Notes: generated by a model from the sequence alone, not told the origin. A stretch of 53,218 nt of DNA from Ruminococcaceae bacterium UBA7217 (GCA_002490425.1 DKTZ01000057.1:1-53218); one strand, 5' to 3'; counted from the first letter of the stretch, positions 7,718 to 17,083 are shown. Numbers and translations are program-made.

Positions 7718-7872
7718 TGTAGTGGCAGATGCCGTTATTAGTTTGATGCAAATTGTTATTAAACAGAAAATGGACGGTGTGGATACCGTAATGTGATTTT
7801 AATAAAAACCGTCATCTGAGTTTTGTTCATTTTTGAGGAATTGTCGTGAGAAATGTGTAACGTAAAAAATAA

Positions 7873-7899
7873 CGGCGGGAGCAAGCCCCCCCGCCCTAC
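7873..7899 (-). repeat. Dispersed repeat, copy 2 (inverted relative to copy 1)
   Basis: CGGCGGGAGCAAGCCC followed by CCCCGCCCTAC, the reverse complement of copy 1 with an extended C-run. With copy 1 it makes a large inverted repeat of about 207 bases overall. Confidence 0.75.
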
Positions 7900-7926
7900 T
7901 TGTTGGGATAAACAGAACTTAAATAT

Positions 7927-8481
7927 TCACAAATAAAGTATTTTCCCGTCCTCAAACTCACCGTCAAAGCTTTCGTGAGTGACGATAATAAAATCTCTTT
8001 TTGTGTTTTCCTCTTTAATTATTTCAATAACAGTTTGCCTAAGCGAGGCGTCAAGACCTTTAAACGGCTCGTCTAAAATCACAAGGTCTGCGGGGTAACT
8101 GAGTGCACGTGCAAGGGCGGCTCTTCTCCTCATTCCGCCCGAAAGCGAAAGTGGCGGAGAATCAAATTCCTTTTCAAGCCCCAATTTGCGTAGGATTCTT
8201 TTTGCCGTTTCGATGTCGCTTACTGCCGCAACATTTTTTAGCACAGAAACAAACGGAATGAGCCTGTCCTCCTGAAACATAAAGGATATTTTATCCGTCG
8301 GAACACTGATTTTACCGTCATATTTTTCAAGCCCAGCAATCATTCTCATAAGCGTTGTTTTACCGCAACCCGAAGCACCCTTTACAAGTAAAATACCGTT
8401 GATTTCCAATGTGTTTGAATAATTTTCAAATACAGTTTTTGCACCGTATTTTTTTGTGAGGTTAGTAATTTCTATGTTCAA
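7927..8481 (-). CDS. ABC transporter ATPase, SsuB/TauB-like
   Basis: 184 residues, short for the family (about 250) but with a complete nucleotide-binding core: Walker A GASGCGKTT, Q-loop FMFQEDRL, signature LSGGMRRR, Walker B LVILDEP and the switch histidine IVTHES. The FQED/EDRL and LSGGMRRR forms are typical of nitrate/sulfonate/taurine importers. Translation starts at a TTG (8481) that has GGAGG 8 bases upstream, inside the 3' end of the permease gene (20-base overlap). It energises import with the permease and binding protein encoded upstream. The substrate is not determined. Confidence 0.88.
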   Translation of the reverse strand: MNIEITNLTKKYGAKTVFENYSNTLEINGILLVKGASGCGKTTLMRMIAGLEKYDGKISVPTDKISFMFQEDRLIPFVSVLKNVAAVSDIETAKRILRKLGLEKEFDSPPLSLSGGMRRRAALARALSYPADLVILDEPFKGLDASLRQTVIEIIKEENTKRDFIIVTHESFDGEFEDGKILYL

Positions 8482-9262
8482 TGAAATAACCTCCTTTTTG
8501 CACTGCCTTTTTAAAGATTATGTCAAAAAGCTTCGCAAGCAGTTTTTCGAGAATTAAGCTGATTATAATAATTACCGCAGTCCACGCAAAAAGCTCCGAG
8601 GTTTCCATATAAACCTGCGAATCTTTAAGCGCTTTTCCGATCGTTCCCCTCGACATACAGATAACCTCGGCGGCAACGCCTGCTTTCCAGCCAAGACCTA
8701 TTGCCGTTTCACAGCCCGAGATAAACGACGGCACGGCAGAAGGCAGATAGATGTATTTAAGTTTTTTCCAAAAACTAAACTTATAAACTTTTGTCATTTC
8801 CAAAAGGGATTCGTCGGCGGATTCAATTCCCGTAATAATTCCCGCCGAAACAATTGGCGTTACCATTAAAAATGTTATAAATACAGGCACGCCGTCACGC
8901 TCAATCCAAATCAGCGCCAAAATGATGAACGACACGACGGGAGTGGTCTTAACAGCCGTTAAAAAGGGCTTAAATATACTTTTGAGTACCGAAGAAAAGG
9001 AAATGAGCATTCCGAGCAAAGTCCCTGCCGTCACGCCTAAAATATAACCGCCCGTTATCCGCAAAAATGAGTGCAGGCATGTAGTGTAAAACTCTTTTTG
9101 CATTAACATTTCTTTAAGTGTAACGGCAACATTTGACGGGGACGGAACTAAAAGTTCAATGCCTACAATACGGCTTATAAAGAGCCATAGCCCAAGCCAA
9201 AAGGCAAGGGCTAAAGTGAATTTTAATATTTTTTTTGCTGTATTCGGAAGTTTATTTAGCAT
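8462..9262 (-). CDS. ABC transporter permease, SsuC/TauC-like
   Basis: 266 residues with about six membrane helices and a binding-protein-dependent transport domain. Recognisable features are LLVPSPSNVAVTLKEM near the N-terminus, LGMLISFSSVLKSIFKPF, and the cytoplasmic coupling loop GLGWKAGVAAEVICMSRGTIG, as in SsuC/TauC. The ATG overlaps the last 11 bases of the binding-protein gene. It forms the membrane channel of the importer. Confidence 0.9.
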   Translation of the reverse strand: MLNKLPNTAKKILKFTLALAFWLGLWLFISRIVGIELLVPSPSNVAVTLKEMLMQKEFYTTCLHSFLRITGGYILGVTAGTLLGMLISFSSVLKSIFKPFLTAVKTTPVVSFIILALIWIERDGVPVFITFLMVTPIVSAGIITGIESADESLLEMTKVYKFSFWKKLKYIYLPSAVPSFISGCETAIGLGWKAGVAAEVICMSRGTIGKALKDSQVYMETSELFAWTAVIIIISLILEKLLAKLFDIIFKKAVQKGGYFIEHRNY

Positions 9263-10253
9263 AGTAGAAATCGTCCGCAGGCATCTTTCCGCCTATTGAT
9301 TTGGGGTCTGCGTCAAAGAATATCTGAAGATTTGCAGAAACTGATTTTTTCATTTCTTCGCCAGTAATATATACAATGTTGCAATTGGGGATAGCCTTTT
9401 TTGCCATTGCGGCTTTCGGAATTATTGAGTAAGTTTCGCAAAGAGCAGCCGCCTCGTCAACATTATTTACCGCAAAGTCAATTGACGCTTTGTATTCTTC
9501 AAGGAATTTTTTAACTGCCTCGGGATTCTTCTCGCAGAAATCCTTATTTGCAATAACACATCCCTGAATGAGTGTAAGATTGGTTGCCGACTCAAATTCC
9601 TTTGTAAGGTCAATAGCTCTTCTCATATCCTTATTCTGCATTAAGGTTGCCGTAACCTTAGGCTCGGGGAGCATTGCAATCTTTACCTTGCCCGATGCGG
9701 CTTTTGCGGCAAGCTCATCGTGCGATGCCTCATATTCAACGGTTACCTTATCTGTAAGTCCGTTTTTTTCAAGAAGATAATTGAGAATATATTCGGGCGT
9801 TGAGCCTTGACCTGTTGCGAAGAGAGTTTTGCCTGCAAGGTCAGAGAATGAATTTATTTCGTTGCCGTTTTCAAGAATATAGAGAACGCCAGCTGTGTTA
9901 ACAGCAAGAATTTGGATTCCGCCGTTTGTCTTGTTGTAAAGGGCAGAAGCAAGGTTAACGGGAACGGAAGCTATTTGGAAGTTACCGCTTACAACGCCCG
10001 GAACAACTTCAGTTGCAGGGTCGGAGCAAAGTGTGAAATTGTAGTTGTTAGCCGCCTGACCGTTTTTCTGCATATCCATAAGCTTCGCCATACCAACGCC
10101 AGTAGGACCTGCTAATGTGGCAACGTTAATGTCAACAGCCTTGTATTCAGCAGGAGCGGCAGATGTGCTCGGCGTTTCGGTTGCGCTTTTACCGCAAGCG
10201 GCAAGAGAGAGCAACATAACAATTGCTAAAAAGATTGACAGTGTTTTTTTCAT
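9252..10253 (-). CDS. ABC substrate-binding lipoprotein, SsuA/NMT1-like
   Basis: 333 residues. The N-terminus MKKTLSIFLAIVMLLSLAAC is a lipoprotein signal with lipobox LAAC (Cys at residue 20). The mature part has features of the NMT1/SsuA-like periplasmic-binding fold: INVATLAGPTGVGMAKL, a DLAGKTLFATGQGSTPEYIL segment (typical of SsuA: GK.I....GS), and VKKFLEEYKASIDF. It captures the substrate outside the membrane and delivers it to the permease. Family members bind sulfonates, nitrate, thiamine precursors or riboflavin, so the ligand remains open. It lies 33 bases after the Crp/Fnr gene in the same operon. Confidence 0.88.
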   Translation of the reverse strand: MKKTLSIFLAIVMLLSLAACGKSATETPSTSAAPAEYKAVDINVATLAGPTGVGMAKLMDMQKNGQAANNYNFTLCSDPATEVVPGVVSGNFQIASVPVNLASALYNKTNGGIQILAVNTAGVLYILENGNEINSFSDLAGKTLFATGQGSTPEYILNYLLEKNGLTDKVTVEYEASHDELAAKAASGKVKIAMLPEPKVTATLMQNKDMRRAIDLTKEFESATNLTLIQGCVIANKDFCEKNPEAVKKFLEEYKASIDFAVNNVDEAAALCETYSIIPKAAMAKKAIPNCNIVYITGEEMKKSVSANLQIFFDADPKSIGGKMPADDFYYAK

Positions 10254-10286
10254 TTTGATTACCTCTTTATATAAAATAAATTTTAA

Positions 10287-10928
10287 CTAAATAATAAATA
10301 TTTTCTTGTCCTCACGGCGGATTTTACCGCTCTGTTCAAGGGAGTCCAACACTCTGTAAAGACTTGCCCTGCTGATGCAAAGGACACTCGAAAGCTCTTT
10401 CATTGAAACTGCTATTTCGCACTGACAGTTTTGATTTTCCGCATTTTTCTTAAGATAACGCATCAGCTTTTCCTCGGCGGACTGCGCCGTGTAGCCCTCG
10501 ATTTTGTCATTGAGAAATGTAACTCTGTGCGAAAGATATTTAATGTAATTAAAAGCGATTGACGAATCGTTCCTAATAAGAATATCCATACCTTCCTTTG
10601 AAAGCACAGCAACACTTAAAGGGGTGAGTGCTGTTACGGTGTTGCGGAAAACCGAAATGTCATTGTAAAGAAACGCCGCACCGTAAAGGTCATATTTCTT
10701 TAAATGGCTTATTACCGTTTCGCCTTTTTTAACGATTGCCGAGCCTTCAAGAATAACGCAGATGCACGGAGTAAAGGTTTCTTCCGAAAAAACCGTTTCA
10801 GCTTTTTTAAAGGATTTTAGTTCTGCGTGTGCTTTTAGAACATCTTTTAAAATTTCTTCATCAGTGCCGGAAAAAATATCAGCCTTTTTGAAGTATTCTA
10901 CTATGTCAAATTCTTTTTGTTTACTCAT
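10287..10928 (-). CDS. Crp/Fnr-family transcriptional regulator
   Basis: 213 residues: an N-terminal cyclic-nucleotide-binding-like beta-barrel (about 20-130, CVILEGSAIVKKGETVISHLKKYDLYGAA split by a glycine turn) and a C-terminal winged helix with recognition region MKELSSVLCISRASLYRVLDSL. No FNR-type cysteine cluster is seen at the N-terminus, and the cAMP-binding arginine motif is absent, so the effector is unknown. It is the first gene of an operon with the ABC importer, so it probably controls that importer and itself. A half-palindrome with GTGT/ACAC ends lies in its own leader (10942-10959). Confidence 0.85.
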   Translation of the reverse strand: MSKQKEFDIVEYFKKADIFSGTDEEILKDVLKAHAELKSFKKAETVFSEETFTPCICVILEGSAIVKKGETVISHLKKYDLYGAAFLYNDISVFRNTVTALTPLSVAVLSKEGMDILIRNDSSIAFNYIKYLSHRVTFLNDKIEGYTAQSAEEKLMRYLKKNAENQNCQCEIAVSMKELSSVLCISRASLYRVLDSLEQSGKIRREDKKIFII

Positions 10929-10941
10929 AAAACCACCAAAA

Positions 10942-10959
10942 GTGTCTTAAATGATACAC
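10942..10959. promoter_or_regulatory. Possible operator of the Crp/Fnr-family regulator
   Basis: GTGTCTTAAATGATACAC has symmetric ends GTGTnT...AnACAC, the size and style of Crp/Fnr sites. It lies between the -10 box and the start codon of the regulator gene, where binding would repress. Inference only. Confidence 0.35.
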
Positions 10960-10972
10960 ATTTACCGTGAAA

Positions 10973-11001
10973 ATATTATCATAATGAGGTTTATTTGTCA
11001 A
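10973..11001 (-). promoter_or_regulatory. Promoter of the Crp/Fnr-ABC importer operon
   Basis: On the minus strand TTGACA (11001-10996), a 17-base spacer and TAATAT (10978-10973), with a 44-base gap to the ATG. Confidence 0.8.
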
Positions 11002-11044
11002 TAGAAATATGCACATTTTTTAATCACAATATTAAAAAAGACCG

Positions 11045-11073
11045 TTGTAAAAAAAGCAGTATTATGTTAATAT
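11045..11073 (+). promoter_or_regulatory. lacZ promoter
   Basis: TTGTAA (11045-11050), a 17-base spacer and TAATAT (11068-11073). It is divergent from the Crp/Fnr operon promoter, 44 bases away. Confidence 0.6.
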
Positions 11074-11106
11074 TGTGTTACAACTATTATTTGGGGGTAC
11101 ATTTAT

Positions 11107-14100
11107 ATGAATTACCTTATAAACCGTGAAAATTTCAGACAATTTGAAATAAGCGAAATAGGCAAGCTTCCGCCCCGTGCTTATTTTATTCCTTATTCTT
11201 CAAAAGATTTATTAGAAAGCCAGACAGTTCTTACCGAAAGATATAACAGCGATAAGGTGCATATTCTTTCAGGGGAGTGGGACTTTAAGTATTACGACAA
11301 GGATATGCTTATTCCCAACAGCTTTTACACAGACCGTGTTCAGTTTGACAAGGTGACAGTTCCGTCAACTTGGCAGAGGACGGGTTACAGAGAGCCATGC
11401 TACTTAAATACACGCTATGAGTTTGACCCGACTCTTTACCCTGAGATGCCGCAGGATGTTCCCATGGGCATTTACAGAAAAATTATTGACATTGACGATG
11501 TAGGCAAAACGAGAATTATAACCTTCCTCGGCGTTATGTCCTCTCTTGACCTTTACATAAACGGTAAATTTGTAGGTTACAGCGAAGGCTCACACAACTC
11601 CGCCGAATTTGATATTACAGACTACTTAACTGAGGGTGAAAACGAAATTCTTGCCGCAGTTTCTAAATGGTCAACGGGCACATACCTTGAATGTCAGGAT
11701 ATGTTCCGTGAAAACGGAATTTTCCGTGATGTGTATATTACAGAGCTTGAGAAAACGTACATTTACGACTGCTTTGCAAATTCCGAAAAAACTGACGACG
11801 GTAAATATAATCTTGATGTTTCTCTTGATTTAACGGGCGAAACTAAAGGCTATACAGTCCTTTGCGAGCTTTATGACGGTGAAAACTTTTTAGTGTCCAA
11901 TGAAAATAATGCAGAGAATAAAATGACCGTTAAATTAGGCGAGCTGTCTGTTCGTGAATGGAATGCAGAAGAGCCGTATACATACACTCTTTTTGTAACG
12001 CTCAAAAACGGAGACGAAACGCTTTCTGTTATAAGAATGTATATAGGCTTTAAAACTGTCGAAATAAAGGATAACATTTTCTATTTCAACGGTAAGCCTA
12101 TAAAATTCAAGGGTGTAAACCATCACGATACCGACACAAAAAACGGCTATGTTTTAACTCCCGAACAAATTGAGAGCGAGCTTAAAACTATGAAAGAGTT
12201 TAATATTAACTCAATCCGTACCTCGCACTATCCGCCTGACCCAACTCTTTTAACTCTTGCGGATTTAATGGGATTTTACATTGTTGATGAGGCGGATATT
12301 GAAACTCACGGTGCGTCAAACTGCCGTAAGACTGCCACTGAGCATTTTATCAGTAACAATTTAGCATGGGCTCCGAGATATATTGACAGAGTAAGCAGAA
12401 TGTATCACCGTGACCGCAACCACCCGTGCGTTACTATGTGGTCGCTTGGCAACGAGGCAGGCGGCTATAAATGTCAGGACGCTTGCTGTGAATATCTTAA
12501 AAAACAGGGGACAAAAATTCCCGTTCACTATGAGGGTGTAATCAGAAGTAAACGTGTGGCTTATGACGTAGTTTCCGAAATGTATCCGAGTCACAACCAT
12601 GTTGAAAAGGTCGGCAGTAAAACCGATGAGGCAAAATATAAAGACAAGCCGTTCTTTATGTGTGAATACTGCCACGCAATGGGCGTAGGCCCCGGCGCTT
12701 TAGAAGAATACTGGCAAAGCATTTATGCTCATGATAATCTTATGGGCGGCTGTATTTGGGAATGGGCAGACCATGCGGTTTACCACGGCAAAGACGACAA
12801 AAAATATAAGACCGAATACACATACGGCGGTGACCACGGCGAGGCAAAGCATGACAGCAATTTCTGCGTTGACGGTATGATGTACCCCGACAAAACGCCG
12901 CACACAGGCGCATTTGTCATAAAAGCTGTTTACAGACCAGTAAGAAGCAGACATGTCAGCGGAAAGTTATTTGAATTTACCAATACAAACCGCTTTAAAA
13001 ATAGCAGTTATTTGTCTGTTCGCTGGGCACAGCTTGTTAACGGCGAAGAAACGAAAAACGGCACACTTACTCTTGATATAGAACCAATGCAGAAGAAAAT
13101 TTATGAAATTCCGTATGACGGATATTCAAATTCCGATGACTGCCACATAAACATTGAGTATTTCGACGGCGAAAACAGGGTCGGTATTGAACAAACCGTT
13201 TTAAATGATGTCAAAAAATTTATCCCGTCTGAAAACGGCATTGGAAAAGTTACTCCGTCCCTTAACAATGACATTTTAACGGTTAATTTTGACGGCGGTT
13301 TAGTTAAATTTAATAAGCAGACAGGCGAAATGACCGAATACTGCGTGAACGGGAAAAATTATCTGAATGAAACACCTGCAGGTGGTAAAATCGGCTTTGT
13401 TCCGAACCTTACCCGTGCGTCACTTGATAACGACTCTTACGGAGCGCCAAAGCTTTGGACGGTTGCAGGGTTACAAGACGCCAAAACAGTGCTGAAAAGC
13501 TTTAGCTATGCGGACAAATCCTATTACACCGTTGTTGCGGCGGCTTACAGTGTTAAAAAGTCATTCAGAAAGCTTTTTGATGTTGCAATTGTTTATACTG
13601 TTCACAGCAACGGTCTTGTAAATGTTGAATGTATTCTTAATAAGGGAGTATTCGGCCCGCTTGAAATTCAGCGCTTCGGTGTTACCGTGGAATTACCGAA
13701 GGCATTTTCAAACATTGAATTTTACGGCAGAGGCTCCGATGATAAAATGGAAAACCTCTGCGACCTTAACGACCACGCAACTGTAGGTCTTTACAAAACT
13801 ACGGTTGAAAAGATGCACGAGCCATACATTATGCCGCAGGATAACGGCAACTGCGGCGGCGTTAAATATTTGAAGCTTTCTAATGCAGACGGCAATGTAT
13901 TCACGGTTTACGGCGAACCGAAATTCAGCTTTTCGGTGCATAATTATACTCAAAATTCGCTCGACAAAGCGAAACATCAAGAAGAGATTGAGTATGCTGC
14001 TTCAACGGTTCTTTCAATTGACGGCTTTATGCGAGGAACGGGCACGAATACCTGCGGTCCCGATACTCTTTCAAAGTATAAGGTAAAAACGGATAAAACG

Positions 14101-14133
14101 CTGAAATTCAAATTTGCATTCAAGGCGGAGTAA
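11107..14133 (+). CDS. lacZ: GH2 beta-galactosidase
   Basis: 1008 residues, the length of E. coli LacZ. The order is sugar-binding domain (VPSTWQRTGYREPCYLNT, then LGVMSSLDLYINGKFVGYSEGS), immunoglobulin-like domain, TIM barrel and C-terminal beta-galactosidase small chain domain. Catalytic residues are visible: acid/base Glu450 in SLGNEAG and nucleophile Glu520 in MCEYCHAMG. The barrel also has IRTSHYPPDP and the metal/galactose site region. There is no signal peptide, so it hydrolyses imported lactose or beta-galactosides in the cytoplasm. A GGGGGT site precedes the ATG. It is followed 3 bases later by a GNAT gene and then GH95 and a sugar symporter. Confidence 0.95.
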   Translation: MNYLINRENFRQFEISEIGKLPPRAYFIPYSSKDLLESQTVLTERYNSDKVHILSGEWDFKYYDKDMLIPNSFYTDRVQFDKVTVPSTWQRTGYREPCYLNTRYEFDPTLYPEMPQDVPMGIYRKIIDIDDVGKTRIITFLGVMSSLDLYINGKFVGYSEGSHNSAEFDITDYLTEGENEILAAVSKWSTGTYLECQDMFRENGIFRDVYITELEKTYIYDCFANSEKTDDGKYNLDVSLDLTGETKGYTVLCELYDGENFLVSNENNAENKMTVKLGELSVREWNAEEPYTYTLFVTLKNGDETLSVIRMYIGFKTVEIKDNIFYFNGKPIKFKGVNHHDTDTKNGYVLTPEQIESELKTMKEFNINSIRTSHYPPDPTLLTLADLMGFYIVDEADIETHGASNCRKTATEHFISNNLAWAPRYIDRVSRMYHRDRNHPCVTMWSLGNEAGGYKCQDACCEYLKKQGTKIPVHYEGVIRSKRVAYDVVSEMYPSHNHVEKVGSKTDEAKYKDKPFFMCEYCHAMGVGPGALEEYWQSIYAHDNLMGGCIWEWADHAVYHGKDDKKYKTEYTYGGDHGEAKHDSNFCVDGMMYPDKTPHTGAFVIKAVYRPVRSRHVSGKLFEFTNTNRFKNSSYLSVRWAQLVNGEETKNGTLTLDIEPMQKKIYEIPYDGYSNSDDCHINIEYFDGENRVGIEQTVLNDVKKFIPSENGIGKVTPSLNNDILTVNFDGGLVKFNKQTGEMTEYCVNGKNYLNETPAGGKIGFVPNLTRASLDNDSYGAPKLWTVAGLQDAKTVLKSFSYADKSYYTVVAAAYSVKKSFRKLFDVAIVYTVHSNGLVNVECILNKGVFGPLEIQRFGVTVELPKAFSNIEFYGRGSDDKMENLCDLNDHATVGLYKTTVEKMHEPYIMPQDNGNCGGVKYLKLSNADGNVFTVYGEPKFSFSVHNYTQNSLDKAKHQEEIEYAASTVLSIDGFMRGTGTNTCGPDTLSKYKVKTDKTLKFKFAFKAE

Positions 14134-14136
14134 TTT

Positions 14137-14574
14137 ATGATTAAATATAAATGGTTTGAGGCAGGCGAGCCTTACGAGGATTGCGCCGCTATTCGTAAAG
14201 AGGTTTTCTGCGACGAGCAAAAATATCCCGTTGAGGCTGAATTTGACGAGCTTGACAATGTAACTCCTCATTTGGTTGTCTACAAAGACGGCGAGCCTGT
14301 CGGTACGGGCCGAGTGGTTTATGTAGACAAAAACACTTGCCATATAGGCAGAATTGCTGTTAAAAAGATGTGCAGGGGAGAGGGACTTGGGGCAAAAGTC
14401 GTCGAGGAGCTTTTGCGCCGTGTCAAAGATGACAATATTCCGACTGTTACAATCGAGGCGCAAACCTATGCAGAGGGCTTTTATAACAAATTGGGCTTTA
14501 AGGCGATAAATCACGAGGTTATTTACGATTTACACATTCCGCATTACAAAATGATTTTAAATTTTGAAAAATAA
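14137..14574 (+). CDS. GNAT-family N-acetyltransferase
   Basis: 145 residues. It shows the GNAT core: VGTGRVVYVDKNTCHIGRIAV (beta4), the acetyl-CoA pyrophosphate loop CRGEGLGAKVVEEL, and the C-terminal AEGFYNKLGFKAINHEV. The opening IRKEVFCDEQKYP resembles ElaA/YjcF-type acetyltransferases. GGAG lies 9 bases before the ATG, and lacZ ends 3 bases upstream, so it is co-transcribed with the glycan genes. Its acceptor is unknown. Confidence 0.88.
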   Translation: MIKYKWFEAGEPYEDCAAIRKEVFCDEQKYPVEAEFDELDNVTPHLVVYKDGEPVGTGRVVYVDKNTCHIGRIAVKKMCRGEGLGAKVVEELLRRVKDDNIPTVTIEAQTYAEGFYNKLGFKAINHEVIYDLHIPHYKMILNFEK

Positions 14575-14586
14575 AAATAAGAAAGG

Positions 14587-14631
14587 GCGGCACAGCAAAG
14601 GGAAAGAAAATTTCCGAATTTTCTGTGCCGC
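14587..14631 (+). other. Intergenic hairpin between GNAT and GH95 genes
   Basis: CGGCACAG (14588-14595) pairs with CTGTGCCG (14623-14630), and inside it AGAAAATT pairs with AATTTTCT around TCCG. There is no T-run, so it is not a clear terminator; it may stabilise or process the mRNA. Confidence 0.5.
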
Positions 14632-14644
14632 ACGGCATTTAATT

Positions 14645-17029
14645 ATGAAATTGTGTTTTAATGTGCCCGCATCAAAAATCAAGATGAAGAACGCACTGTT
14701 TCACAGGGGCGACAGCTTTTGGGAGCAGACTTCACTGCCGCTCGGCAACGGTACAATGGGAATATCCGTTTTCGGCGATGTGAAAAAAGATACCGTTTAT
14801 TTTAATAACAAAACCCTTTGGCGAGGCGGTCCTTCGCCTAAAAGACCCGATTACAACGGCGGCAATATTACAACGGCTGACTCAAACGGTAAACTGCCGA
14901 GAGATTATTACAAAGAGATTAAAGAGGCTTTCCTGAGCGGTGAAAACGAAAAGGCACACGCTCTTTGCGACAAGCTCATAGGCAGCGACGACATGGCCGC
15001 ATACGGCGCATATATTTACAGGGGAAAGGTGAATTTAAAATTCGGCGACATTTTGTATTATAAGGATTATTCCCGTGTGCTTGATATGGAAAATGCGGTT
15101 TGCACCGTGTCATATAAAGCAAAGCTTTTAAACGGAAAATCAGTTACGGATAAGAGAAAATATTTTGTGTCATATCCCGACGGCGCTTCTGTTATTGAAT
15201 TTAAGCGTGAGGGCGGCTCTCTTTCATTCGGACTTGAATTTTGCGAAAGTGATGTTATGGAGAGCCGATTTGAATATTCCGACGGCGTTTTAACCGTTTT
15301 TTCAACCGTTTCGGACAACGGTCTTAAATGCATTACGGCAATAAAAATAATTACAGACGGAAAAATCGTTTCCGAGGGCAGAACCGTTAAAATTTCAGGC
15401 GGAACTTATGCGTCTTTCATTTCGGCGGAAGAGACGGATTACGAAGATACATACCCCGATTACCGTAAAAAAGATTTTAATGAAGCCGACAAAGCAAAGG
15501 AATTGAACAAAAAAGTAATTGCGCTTTCTCAAAAAGGAATCGACAAAATATACACCGACCATACAGCAGATTTCTCCCGAATTTTCAACAGAGTTTCATT
15601 AAACCTTGGTGGTGAGAGCGAAAAATGTGCCGACTCCTTAATTAAAAATTACGGAAAAGATGCGCAAAGCGACAGAAAAGCCGAGGAATTGCTCTACGGC
15701 TTCGGGCGTTATCTGCTTATATCCTCTTCAAGAGAAACCGACGTTTTGCCTGCTAATTTGCAGGGAATTTGGAACTGCTCAAACGCACCTAAATGGAGCA
15801 GTGATTTTCATTTGAATATCAATCTTCAAATGAATTATTGGCACGCCTTTTCGGGCAATATTTCCGAGTGCGCCGTTCCGCTTATCCGTTATATTAAGTC
15901 TTTACGTGAACCGGGCAGAGTTACTGCGAAGTATTATACCGATGAAAATTGCGGCAACGGGGAGAATAACGGTTTTTTGTTCCATACTCAAAATACGCCC
16001 TTCGGCTGGACTTGCCCTGGGTGGGACTTCAACTGGGGCTGGTCGCCTGCGGCTGTACCATGGATTCTTCACAACTGTTTTGAATATTATGAATATACTA
16101 CTGATTTAGATGTGCTGAAAAATGATATTTACCCAATGCTGAGGGAAACTGCCGAGTATTTCAGCAGGCTTCTTGTGAAGAGCGGCGAAAGGCTTGTAAC
16201 ATACCCCTGTTTTTCACCTGAGCACGGTCCGAGGACTATGGGAAATACTTATGAGCAGGCACTTATTTGGCAGCTTTACGACGATGCTGTGAAGAGTGCA
16301 AAGGCACTTTCCTGTGACGATGATTTATGCGAAAAGTGGCTCGACATTCAGTCAAAACTCAAGCCTTATGAAATAGGCGAGGACGGGCAGATTAAAGAGT
16401 GGTATCACGAAAGAAAGCTCGGTGAAATCGGTCAGAAGAACCACAGGCATATGTCGCATCTTTTGGGACTTTTCCCGTGTAATGTGATGAATAAAGAAAA
16501 TGACCCTGAATTGATTAGTGCCGCAATCGTTTCAATGAACGACCGAGGGGATAAGAGCACGGGCTGGTCAATGGGTCAAAAAATCAATACGTGGGCAAGA
16601 ACGGGCGACGGCGACCGTGCGCACAAGCTGATTTCGGATTTATTCAAAAACGGCATTTTCCCGAATTTCTTTGACTACCATCCGCCGTTCCAGATTGACG
16701 GCAATTTCGGCTATACCGCAGGCGTAAACGAAATGCTCCTGCAAAGCCATTGCGGTTACATTGAGCTTTTGCCCGCATTGCCTTCTGCTTGGAAAAACGG
16801 AGAGATTAAGGGAATTGTCGCAAGGGGCAATTTCACTGTTTCCGAAAAATGGGAAAACGGAAAGCTTAATTTTGCCGAGATTTATTCAAACTGCGGCGTC
16901 GACTTGGACTTAGCCTATTTCGGCGGCAATTTTGAAGCAAAGCTTCCCGACGGCAAAATATATAATTCCGTCAGCAACAGACTTGTTCTCCCCACAAACA
17001 AAGGGGACAGAATTGAAATAACATTATAA
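14645..17029 (+). CDS. GH95 alpha-L-fucosidase-type glycoside hydrolase
   Basis: 794 residues from the ATG at 14645. MKLCFNVPA there aligns with the usual GH95 start; the longer frame from a TTG at 14564 runs through a hairpin, and no strong ribosome binding site marks either. GH95 motifs are LPLGNGTMGISVFG, the LPANLQGIWNCSNAPKWSSD segment with the substrate-binding Asn pair downstream (NINLQMNYWH), FSPEHGPR carrying the general acid Glu, and PFQIDGNFGYTAGV with the catalytic Asp. The family removes 1,2-linked fucose (some members act on L-galactose) by inversion. No signal peptide was seen, so it is probably cytoplasmic, acting with LacZ on fucosylated galactosides. Confidence 0.9.
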   Translation: MKLCFNVPASKIKMKNALFHRGDSFWEQTSLPLGNGTMGISVFGDVKKDTVYFNNKTLWRGGPSPKRPDYNGGNITTADSNGKLPRDYYKEIKEAFLSGENEKAHALCDKLIGSDDMAAYGAYIYRGKVNLKFGDILYYKDYSRVLDMENAVCTVSYKAKLLNGKSVTDKRKYFVSYPDGASVIEFKREGGSLSFGLEFCESDVMESRFEYSDGVLTVFSTVSDNGLKCITAIKIITDGKIVSEGRTVKISGGTYASFISAEETDYEDTYPDYRKKDFNEADKAKELNKKVIALSQKGIDKIYTDHTADFSRIFNRVSLNLGGESEKCADSLIKNYGKDAQSDRKAEELLYGFGRYLLISSSRETDVLPANLQGIWNCSNAPKWSSDFHLNINLQMNYWHAFSGNISECAVPLIRYIKSLREPGRVTAKYYTDENCGNGENNGFLFHTQNTPFGWTCPGWDFNWGWSPAAVPWILHNCFEYYEYTTDLDVLKNDIYPMLRETAEYFSRLLVKSGERLVTYPCFSPEHGPRTMGNTYEQALIWQLYDDAVKSAKALSCDDDLCEKWLDIQSKLKPYEIGEDGQIKEWYHERKLGEIGQKNHRHMSHLLGLFPCNVMNKENDPELISAAIVSMNDRGDKSTGWSMGQKINTWARTGDGDRAHKLISDLFKNGIFPNFFDYHPPFQIDGNFGYTAGVNEMLLQSHCGYIELLPALPSAWKNGEIKGIVARGNFTVSEKWENGKLNFAEIYSNCGVDLDLAYFGGNFEAKLPDGKIYNSVSNRLVLPTNKGDRIEITL

Positions 17030-17050
17030 TTTAAGCCTATTTTTGCTATT

Positions 17051-17083
17051 AAGAGCAGACATTTTTATGCCTGCTCTTTTTTT
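17051..17083 (+). terminator. Terminator after GH95
   Basis: AGAGCAG and CTGCTCT form the stem around a short AT-rich loop, followed by seven or more T. Confidence 0.85.

Noticed and set aside
7587..7751. 55-codon N-terminal extension of the carboxylesterase
   Set aside because: It runs through the -10/-35 promoter and a dispersed repeat copy; the ATG at 7586 fits the family.
14564..14644. 27-codon upstream start of the GH95 enzyme
   Set aside because: It has no binding site, crosses a hairpin, and the family start aligns at 14645.
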